Below are positions 6,823-12,208 of a stretch of DNA of 12,208 nt, in pieces. Within the stretch, counting starts at the first letter, position 1. Each line of letters opens with the position of its first letter. Both the position numbers and the translations under genes were made by a program. The stretch covers positions 1-12,208 of the forward strand of contig JANXXY010000330.1 in assembly GCA_025350365.1 (NCBI GenBank), in the 5' to 3' direction. The stretch is from Bacteroidales bacterium (lineage in GTDB: Bacteria > Bacteroidota > Bacteroidia > Bacteroidales > JAAUTT01). Below the pieces are notes generated by a model. That model was not told the DNA's origin and searched no databases. It worked only from the letters and a program-made list of their open reading frames with translations.

Positions 6823-8220
6823 ATGATAGTTAAGCAGAAAACAATTCAAAAACCAGTCACTGTTAAAGGAAAGGGTCTCCATACAGGAATTGATGTGGAG
6901 CTTACATTTAATCCAGCTCCTGAAAATCACGGTTTTAAATTTAAACGTATCGATCTCGAAGGACAACCGATTGTATCGGCAGTTGCTGAAAATGTGGTAG
7001 ATACATCCCGTGGAACAACAATCGAGGAAAAAGGTGTGCGCGTAAGTACCATCGAACATGTTATGGCAGCCTTGGTGGGTATGGGCATCGATAATGTGAT
7101 CATCGAAATTACAGGACCCGAAACCCCAATTGCCGACGGTAGCTCCAAATATTTTATTGAAGCCTTAAAAGAAGCCGGGAGTATTGAACTTGAAGCTGAA
7201 AGACGATACTACGAAATAAAAGAGAAAATTGTATACAGCGATGCACAACGTGGAGTTGAAATAGTTATTTACCCTGATGATCATTTGAGCATCGATGTAA
7301 TGATTGATTATAATTCGAAAGTACTTGGTCATCAGTATGCACTTTTAAATTCGATGGCGGATTTTGAAAAAGAAATTTCGATGTGCCGGACATTTGTATT
7401 TTTGCACGAAGTGGAACTACTTCTTAAACACAACCTTATCAAAGGGGGTGATCTGAATAATGCCATCGTAATTATGGACCGTCAGGTAACTCAGGACGAG
7501 CTTGACCGGTTAGCTGAATTATTTCACAAACCAAAAATCCATGTAAAGCCCGAAGGTATTCTGAATAATCTGGACATTCATTTTTCCAACGAACCAGCAC
7601 GTCATAAATTGTTGGATTTAGTTGGCGATCTGTCTCTTATAGGCACCTCTATAAAAGGCCGGATTGTTGCAACACGTCCCGGACACGCTGCTAATACAGA
7701 GATGGCCAAAATACTGCGGCAAATCATTAAGAGGGAAACATTAAGAGGCGATATTCCAAAATATGACCCAACCAAACCTCCTTTATACAATATCAATCAG
7801 ATAATGACTATTTTGCCTCATAGGCCACCATTTCTTCTGATTGATAAGATCATGTCAATGGATGAGAAAACCATTATTGGCATTAAAAATATTACAATGA
7901 ATGAGCCTTTTTTTGTAGGCCATTTCCCAAATGAACCCGTTATGCCCGGCGTTTTGCAGATTGAAGCCATGGCTCAGGTAGGAGGCGTTCTGGTGCTTGG
8001 AACAGTTCCTGATCCCGAGAATTATCTCACCTATTTCCTTAAAGTGGACAAGGTTAAATTCAAAAGAAAAGTAATTCCCGGCGATACGTTAATTATCAAA
8101 GCTGATTTGATTGGTGAAATACGCCGTGGAATTGCCACCATGTGGATTCAGGCCTTTTGTGGCGATAATGTGGTTTGCGAAGGAGAAATGACTGCTCAAA
8201 TTGTAAAAAATAAAACGTAA
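6823..8220 (+). CDS. lpxC/fabZ: Bifunctional LpxC deacetylase / FabZ (3R)-hydroxyacyl-ACP dehydratase
   Basis: This is a fusion of two enzymes in 465 aa. Residues ~1-305 are LpxC, the zinc deacetylase that commits UDP-3-O-acyl-GlcNAc to lipid A. E79/H80 lie in STIEHVMAAL, H261 and D265 in ARHKLLDLVGD, and the general-acid H288 in PGHAANTEM. H80, H261 and D265 are the expected zinc ligands. Residues ~320-465 are FabZ, a hot-dog-fold dehydratase of fatty-acid elongation, with catalytic H367 and E381 in the HFPNEPVMPG...QIEAMAQ block (14 apart, as in E. coli H54/E68). All key residues are present in both halves. The fusion is typical of Bacteroidetes and joins two enzymes that draw on the same 3-hydroxyacyl-ACP pool. 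It lies 57 bp after lpxD and 3 bp before lpxA; no clear ribosome binding site is seen. Confidence 0.97.
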   Translation: MIVKQKTIQKPVTVKGKGLHTGIDVELTFNPAPENHGFKFKRIDLEGQPIVSAVAENVVDTSRGTTIEEKGVRVSTIEHVMAALVGMGIDNVIIEITGPETPIADGSSKYFIEALKEAGSIELEAERRYYEIKEKIVYSDAQRGVEIVIYPDDHLSIDVMIDYNSKVLGHQYALLNSMADFEKEISMCRTFVFLHEVELLLKHNLIKGGDLNNAIVIMDRQVTQDELDRLAELFHKPKIHVKPEGILNNLDIHFSNEPARHKLLDLVGDLSLIGTSIKGRIVATRPGHAANTEMAKILRQIIKRETLRGDIPKYDPTKPPLYNINQIMTILPHRPPFLLIDKIMSMDEKTIIGIKNITMNEPFFVGHFPNEPVMPGVLQIEAMAQVGGVLVLGTVPDPENYLTYFLKVDKVKFKRKVIPGDTLIIKADLIGEIRRGIATMWIQAFCGDNVVCEGEMTAQIVKNKT

Positions 8221-8223
8221 TTT

Positions 8224-9018
8224 ATGATTAGTAATTTAGCATATGTGCACCCTGAGGCTAAAATTGGAGATAATGTAACCATTGAGCCTTTTGCTATGAT
8301 CTATAAAGACGTTGTGGTAGGTGATGGTTGTTGGATTGGGCCTCATGCCGTACTAATGGACGGTGCCCGTTTAGGGAAAAGATGCAGTATCTTTCCCGGA
8401 GCTGTTATTGCTGCAATTCCGCAGGACTTGAAATATGTGGGAGAATATTCAACAGTTGAAATTGGCGATAACACTACCCTGCGCGAATGTGTAACGGTAA
8501 ATAGAGGTACAAAAGCAAAAGATAAAACTATCCTTGGAAGTAATTGTTTGGTAATGGCTTACGCGCACATTGCTCACGATTGTATTATAGGAAATAATGT
8601 TATTATTGTAAACTCGGTTCTTCTTGCCGGTGAAGTGGAAGTTGGCGATTATGCCATCATAAGCGGAGCAACAGCTGTTCGCCAGTTTGTTCGAATAGGC
8701 GCTCATACTTATATTGGTGGTTATGCTCAGGTTCGTAAGGATGTTCCACCTTTTTGCCGGGCTGCACGCGAACCCCTTTCTTATGTGGGCATCAATTCGG
8801 TAGGTTTGCGTCGCAGAAAATTCACTAACGAAACGATCTATTCCATACAGGATATGTACCGCCATATTTTTCAGAGCGATATGAATATTTCTAGTGCGTT
8901 GACCTATATTGAGGAAAACATCCCACATTCGAAAGAACGCGACGAAGTGGTGACTTTTGTAAGAAGTTCGAAACTTGGCATTATGCGCGGTTATTCCGGA
9001 GTTTCTGACGATGAATAA
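8224..9018 (+). CDS. lpxA: UDP-N-acetylglucosamine acyltransferase LpxA
   Basis: LpxA catalyses the first step of lipid A synthesis, moving a 3-hydroxyacyl group from ACP to the 3-OH of UDP-GlcNAc in the cytoplasm. The 264-aa protein has the usual length: left-handed beta-helix hexapeptide repeats over ~8-185 and a C-terminal helical domain (~190-264). The catalytic histidine is H118 in MAYAHIAHDC, equivalent to E. coli H125. Counting without gaps from there, G166 in YIGGYAQV falls at E. coli G173, the acyl 'ruler' position; glycine there leaves room for a long chain (C14 in E. coli), so a long hydroxyacyl donor is inferred. The gene follows lpxC/fabZ by 3 bp, suggesting translational coupling. 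It is the last gene of the operon here. Confidence 0.96.
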   Translation: MISNLAYVHPEAKIGDNVTIEPFAMIYKDVVVGDGCWIGPHAVLMDGARLGKRCSIFPGAVIAAIPQDLKYVGEYSTVEIGDNTTLRECVTVNRGTKAKDKTILGSNCLVMAYAHIAHDCIIGNNVIIVNSVLLAGEVEVGDYAIISGATAVRQFVRIGAHTYIGGYAQVRKDVPPFCRAAREPLSYVGINSVGLRRRKFTNETIYSIQDMYRHIFQSDMNISSALTYIEENIPHSKERDEVVTFVRSSKLGIMRGYSGVSDDE

Positions 9019-9036
9019 AATTAAACGCTATAAATT

Positions 9037-9277
9037 CAGACCTCCTGACCCAAATATTGATTATCAGAGATTTAAAATAATAGTATCGTAAATTAAATAG
9101 TCATTTAATGAATAAGGTAATAAGGTTGATTTAGAAGTGTTATTGTTTCTACTAAAGTTTAAAAACCTTATTTTCAAGCTTTTAACCTTAGTAGAAGAAC
9201 ACACAATCCGCATTTAAAACCTCTTATTACCTTATTTAATCTAACCAATTTCAATTTACGAGAGGTCAGGAGTTCTG
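9037..9277. repeat. 241-bp palindromic MITE-like element after lpxA
   Basis: Terminal inverted repeats CAGACCTCCTGACC (9037-9050) and GGTCAGGAGTTCTG (9264-9277) match at 13 of 14 positions. They are flanked on both sides by AAATT (9032-9036 and 9278-9282), which looks like a 5-bp target duplication. Further nested inverted pairs are 9087-9094/9253-9260 (8 bp perfect), 9111-9124/9223-9236 (14 bp perfect) and 9147-9155/9188-9196 (9 bp perfect), so the whole unit can fold into one long interrupted hairpin. No transposase or convincing ORF is inside. It separates lpxA from its likely terminator. A non-autonomous element is the best reading; I do not recognise its parent family. Confidence 0.6.
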
Positions 9278-9284
9278 AAATTGT

Positions 9285-9314
9285 AAAAGCCAACTTTTCA
9301 AGTTGACTTTTTTT
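9285..9314 (+). terminator. Rho-independent terminator of the HD-lpx operon
   Basis: Arms 9285-9296 and 9300-9311 form a 12-bp stem with one C-A mismatch around a 3-nt loop, and the T-tract runs 9308-9314. It is oriented for plus-strand transcription. It sits 267 bp beyond the lpxA stop but only 8 bp beyond the palindromic element, suggesting it lay close behind lpxA before that element arrived. Confidence 0.7.
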
Positions 9315-9410
9315 ATATGATAGTGTCATGTTTAATACTTCGGTATATTTTTTTAAGATCCTGATAATGAGTTAAAATTCAAAAAATGAAATTAATCGTA
9401 ACTAGTTATT

Positions 9411-9433
9411 AGATAATTATTTTCAAATTATCT
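9411..9433. other. Short AT-rich inverted repeat
   Basis: AGATAATT at 9411-9418 and AATTATCT at 9426-9433 are perfect 8-bp inverted copies with a 7-nt loop. It lies just before the ATPase remnant. With only one G-C pair per end its stability is low and it may be chance. Confidence 0.25.
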
Positions 9434-9587
9434 CATTTCTATTAATGGATTGACAATTGAGGTTGGAGGTAAAGCCAAAAATACATCACAGGTAAAGCAT
9501 TTGGATAACTATCTGATTGCCGCGGATGACATTGAAACCGGAGGGGCAAACAAAGTTCCGATCTGGTTATTTGGGTTTTTATATTAA
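9417..9587 (+). pseudogene. C-terminal remnant of an AAA ATPase (DUF4143-type)
   Basis: The plus frame is open from 9417 (stop at 9414-9416) to the TAA at 9585-9587. From 9441 it encodes about 48 residues with the hallmarks of the C-terminus of the bacterial AAA ATPases that carry a DUF4143 domain. These are IEVGGKAK, then IAADDIE, then the terminal PIWLFGFLY before the stop. Members of this family are normally ~370-450 aa with an N-terminal Walker P-loop; nothing like that is present upstream, where I see no recognisable coding in any frame between 9315 and 9416. It has no credible start codon and is best read as a decayed relic. It ends 8 bp from the stop of the convergent MEMO-AMMECR1 gene. 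Confidence 0.7.
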
Positions 9588-9595
9588 TTTTTCGG

Positions 9596-11113
9596 TTATT
9601 CCTGAAAAACTAATGCCTCATAAACAAACAGTTCGGCATCTTTCCATCCGGTCCATCCTATTCCGGCCTTGTCGCGAGAGCAATAACCGAGAAATTGTTC
9701 CCGGGTCCATTTTCTATCAGTGGCCACCTGTGGAAGAAGCGTTCCGTTATGAACTCCCTTACGGATATAAATGCCATGCTTACCCAAAACGATGTCGTCA
9801 ATGGATGTAATTTTCCGCATGGGAGTTAACACGGAAATTTCTATTTTAAGTTTTTCGATTTCTGATACTGATACAGATTCGAACCGCGTGTCGTTAACAG
9901 CAGACGATACAGCTATTTCCTGTATGATTTTGTGCAATGGCTTATCAGCCTTGAAAGTACCAATGCAACCGCGCAATTCACCGTTGATATATAAAGAAAC
10001 AAACACCCCTGCATATCTTTTGAGGTTTAAGGTAAGTATATTTGTGTCAACCGCAATAGTTAATTTAGTTCGTATATAAGCACCGATAGTTTCGCGGGTA
10101 ATCTTTAAGATCGTTTTCTTTTCTTCATTACTTAAAGAAAATACTTCTTCTGGAACCGATGTGGCGGGTTTTCCAAACGATAGCGCCACATATCCTACAA
10201 CCTTCGATTTATCTCCGTTTTCAATATCACCGGAGTTCTGATAATCGACTTTCCTGATCGTAATATCCGGAATCTCTGACGACATATACATCAACGTAAG
10301 AACAGAAGTCCACCCGCACATACCTGTAAGTAAATTTGGAGTTTTTAGGTTTTCGATGTTCGTTACTGCATCAATTAATTTTTGAGGATTGTTCGATATA
10401 ACCGCATCGGCCATGAAGGCATCAATCTCCTTTGCCTTGTTATAAGTAGGGTAGTGGGAAAAGTCGGTGCTGATAATAAAAAGATTTCTCTCATTGAAAT
10501 ATGGTTTCAGTGCGGTGGCAATTTTCCTGCAAACTTCTGTCGACTGCGTGCCGAGAATGATAGGTACAATACTGAATTTCCGGTGCAACAAATACTGAAG
10601 AAATGGGAGTTGTACCTCCAACGAATGTTCATCGTCATGCGGAGAAGTATCATTAATAAATACAGGGTTTTTCGCCATCAGCTCAATTCCTAATTTATCA
10701 GTTGGAATATGACCCAGAGGAGTTATAAAATCACCTGAATTATAAATGGAAGCTCCGTCGAAACGAACCCTATGGCTGGATCCAATCACAAAAATATGGT
10801 CATATCTTCTGGATGTATCAATTTGGCTAAATGCTGAAGCTGCCACCTTGGCTGAGAATTTATATCCTGCATGAGGACTAACAACAGCTAGCACATTGGT
10901 GTTGCCTTGTTTTTTTACAGCCTTTTCAAAAGCATCAGATATCTGACTTTTCAAAGTAGTTGAATCGGCAGGATAAAACGAGCCTTCCATGGCCGGATAC
11001 CGGTCAGTTTTTTGTATTTGGTTGGTTTGTTTCTTTTTCATCTGTCCGCTACAAGCATTTACACCAATAGTAAAAATGACTACCAGCAGGTAATTATAAT
11101 GAGTGCAGTACAT
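9596..11113 (-). CDS. AmmeMemoRadiSam protein B-A fusion (MEMO1 + AMMECR1), probable lipoprotein
   Basis: The 505-aa protein fuses two families of the AmmeMemoRadiSam system, whose biochemical role is unsettled. Residues ~36-315 are MEMO1-like, related to class III non-haem iron dioxygenases. The expected metal-site residues are kept: H81 in SPHAGYKFS, H114 in GSSHRV, D217 and H220 in STDFSHY, and C266 in GMCGWTS. Residues ~328-505 are AMMECR1-like with the signature LRGCIGT at 380-386. The N-terminus has a hydrophobic stretch (LLVVIFTIGV, 9-18) and a lipobox-like VNAC ending at C21, followed by SGQ and a Lys/Gln-rich linker, suggesting export and lipidation. The n-region lacks Lys/Arg, and an internal ATG at 11041 (M25) would give a cytoplasmic form, so location is uncertain. 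The radical SAM partner is not in this window. Confidence 0.92.
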   Translation of the reverse strand: MYCTHYNYLLVVIFTIGVNACSGQMKKKQTNQIQKTDRYPAMEGSFYPADSTTLKSQISDAFEKAVKKQGNTNVLAVVSPHAGYKFSAKVAASAFSQIDTSRRYDHIFVIGSSHRVRFDGASIYNSGDFITPLGHIPTDKLGIELMAKNPVFINDTSPHDDEHSLEVQLPFLQYLLHRKFSIVPIILGTQSTEVCRKIATALKPYFNERNLFIISTDFSHYPTYNKAKEIDAFMADAVISNNPQKLIDAVTNIENLKTPNLLTGMCGWTSVLTLMYMSSEIPDITIRKVDYQNSGDIENGDKSKVVGYVALSFGKPATSVPEEVFSLSNEEKKTILKITRETIGAYIRTKLTIAVDTNILTLNLKRYAGVFVSLYINGELRGCIGTFKADKPLHKIIQEIAVSSAVNDTRFESVSVSEIEKLKIEISVLTPMRKITSIDDIVLGKHGIYIRKGVHNGTLLPQVATDRKWTREQFLGYCSRDKAGIGWTGWKDAELFVYEALVFQE

Positions 11114-11135
11114 TGAGAATGTGGTAAAAGTAATA

Positions 11136-11143
11136 CAAAGCTA
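11136..11143 (-). promoter_or_regulatory. -7 element for the MEMO-AMMECR1 gene
   Basis: TAGCTTTG on the minus strand matches TAnnTTTG exactly, 22 bp upstream of the ATG at 11113. I see no good TTTG at the expected -33 spacing. The predicted start near 11131 gives a leader of about 18 nt, compatible with use of the first ATG. Confidence 0.45.
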
Positions 11144-11153
11144 CAAAATATTA

Positions 11154-11186
11154 GTTGTATTTATTAAGATGATTTAAATATCTTTG
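11154..11186 (+). promoter_or_regulatory. Promoter of lepA
   Basis: The -7 box TATCTTTG (11179-11186) matches TAnnTTTG. A -33 candidate GTTG (11154-11157, three of four bases) lies 21 bp upstream. Transcription would begin near 11191, about 20 nt before the lepA ATG, with AGAGGAAG as a possible ribosome binding site. It shares the 97-bp gap with the divergent promoter of the MEMO-AMMECR1 gene. Confidence 0.55.
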
Positions 11187-11210
11187 CAGCCAAAATACAG
11201 AGGAAGATAA

Positions 11211-12208
11211 ATGGATCATATTAGAAATTTTTGCATCATCGCACATATTGATCACGGCAAAAGCACCTTGGCCGACCGTTTGATTCAGACTACAAAAACC
11301 GTGGCTGATCGCGATTTTCAGGATCAGATACTCGATGATATGGATTTGGAGCGCGAGCGTGGCATAACTATTAAAAGTCATGCCATTCAGATGGACTACG
11401 AATTGCAAGGGAAAAAATATATATTAAATCTCATTGACACCCCCGGACATGTGGATTTTTCTTACGAAGTATCACGTTCCATTGCCGCTTGTGAAGGCGC
11501 TTTGCTAATTGTTGATGCTACGCAGGGAATTCAGGCCCAGACAATATCTGTTCTTTATCAGGCAATTGAGCATAACCTTGAGATTATCCCCATTCTTAAT
11601 AAAATGGATAGTCCAGCTGCAAACCCCGATGTGGTTAAAGATCAGATAGTGGATCTGATCGGTTGCGACCGGGACTCTATTCTTGAAGCTTCGGGCAGAA
11701 CAGGCCTTGGCGTTGATGCTATTCTGGAGAATATCATTGAACGGATTCCAGCGCCCAAAGGCGATTCCGCCGCACCTCTGCAAGCATTAATATTCGATTC
11801 AGTGTTCAACCCTTTTCGGGGTATTATTGCCTATTTCAAGATTTTGAATGGCACATTATCAACCGGCGAATGGGTGAAGTTTTTTAATACCAAGAAAGAT
11901 TATAAAGCCGAGGAAATTGGAGTCATGAAGATGAAGCTCGATCCCCGTAAAACACTTAGCTGCGGCGATGTTGGATACATCATATCAGGCATAAAATCGG
12001 CACGTGAGGTGAAGGTTGGTGATACAATCACCCATGTTGAAAACCCATGCGACAAAGGCATAGAGGGATTTGAAGAAGTTAAACCCATGGTGTTTGCCGG
12101 AATTTACCCTGTTGACGCTGATGATTATGAGGACCTTCGCACCTCAATTGAAAAACTTCAGTTGAATGATGCTTCATTAACCTTTGTTCCAGAATCATCT
12201 GCGGCTCT
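11211..12208 (+). CDS. lepA: Elongation factor 4 (LepA GTPase), partial, C-terminus outside window
   Basis: LepA is a ribosome-associated translational GTPase linked to back-translocation and to ribosome assembly or initiation. 332 complete codons lie in the window; full-length family members are about 600 aa. The start gives the family's opening IRNFCIIAHIDHGKSTLADR. G motifs are G1 AHIDHGKS (11-18), G2 RGIT (50-53), G3 DTPGH (76-80), G4 NKMD (130-133) and G5 SGRTG (161-165). Domain II begins near residue 190 (LQALIFDSVFNPFRGI). HIDHGK in place of the HVDHGK seen in IF2 helps tell it from IF2. The G5 SGRTG differs slightly from the common SAKTG. It has its own promoter and diverges from the MEMO-AMMECR1 gene. 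Confidence 0.97.
   Translation, partial: MDHIRNFCIIAHIDHGKSTLADRLIQTTKTVADRDFQDQILDDMDLERERGITIKSHAIQMDYELQGKKYILNLIDTPGHVDFSYEVSRSIAACEGALLIVDATQGIQAQTISVLYQAIEHNLEIIPILNKMDSPAANPDVVKDQIVDLIGCDRDSILEASGRTGLGVDAILENIIERIPAPKGDSAAPLQALIFDSVFNPFRGIIAYFKILNGTLSTGEWVKFFNTKKDYKAEEIGVMKMKLDPRKTLSCGDVGYIISGIKSAREVKVGDTITHVENPCDKGIEGFEEVKPMVFAGIYPVDADDYEDLRTSIEKLQLNDASLTFVPESSAA

Noticed and set aside
8449..8928. 159-codon minus-strand ORF inside lpxA
   Set aside because: Shadow of lpxA: the plus-strand frame carries the hexapeptide repeats and catalytic histidine. The antisense product is rich in His/Asn/Ile with no motif.
9037..9277. CRISPR array or tandem repeat reading of the lpxA downstream repeats
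   Set aside because: The repeats are inverted pairs nested around one centre, not regularly spaced direct repeats with unique spacers.
9330..9352. Second terminator (ATAC-TTCG-GTAT followed by T-rich stretch)
   Set aside because: The stem is only four base pairs. The 9285-9314 hairpin is a much better terminator, so this may be a minor backup at most.
9517..9810. 97-codon plus-strand ORF crossing the 3' end of the MEMO-AMMECR1 gene
   Set aside because: It overlaps the conserved AMMECR1 C-terminus on the other strand and is in a different frame from the ATPase remnant; no family resemblance.
11505..11783. 92-codon minus-strand ORF inside lepA
   Set aside because: Antisense shadow of the LepA G domain, which has all G motifs on the plus strand.

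Overview
The window reads as chromosome of an AT-rich member of the Bacteroidetes (Bacteroidota), most likely near the Bacteroidales/Marinilabiliales. Four observations support this. The lpxC gene is fused to fabZ, which is a Bacteroidetes hallmark. IF2 has a very long, charged N-terminal region. Promoters fit the Bacteroidetes pattern TTTG / TAnnTTTG. Shine-Dalgarno sequences are weak or absent. I cannot name a genus.

Layout. Positions 1-4158 (minus strand) hold the classic translation/transcription cluster rimP-nusA-infB. infB runs off the left edge of the window. The cluster has a good promoter and a short hairpin in the rimP leader. The divergent gap 4159-4445 carries a ~150-bp imperfect palindrome flanked by a 9-bp direct repeat. 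Positions 4446-9018 (plus strand) form a lipid A operon: an HD-domain phosphohydrolase, lpxD, lpxC/fabZ and lpxA. These genes supply the first, second and third steps of lipid A synthesis, plus the fatty-acid dehydratase that competes for the same hydroxyacyl-ACP pool.

Positions 9019-9595 are a convergent junction that looks like an insertion hotspot. It holds a 241-bp palindromic, MITE-like element with a 5-bp flanking repeat, then the apparent terminator of the lpx operon, then the orphan C-terminal ~50 codons of an AAA ATPase of the DUF4143 type.

Positions 9596-11113 (minus strand) encode a MEMO1-AMMECR1 fusion (AmmeMemoRadiSam proteins B and A in one chain) with an apparent lipoprotein signal peptide. 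A 97-bp divergent promoter region separates it from lepA (elongation factor 4), which runs off the right edge.

Most of the window is conserved housekeeping sequence. The least ordinary parts are the lipoprotein-like MEMO-AMMECR1 fusion and the two palindromic intergenic elements. I see no tRNA, rRNA, CRISPR array or intact transposase.
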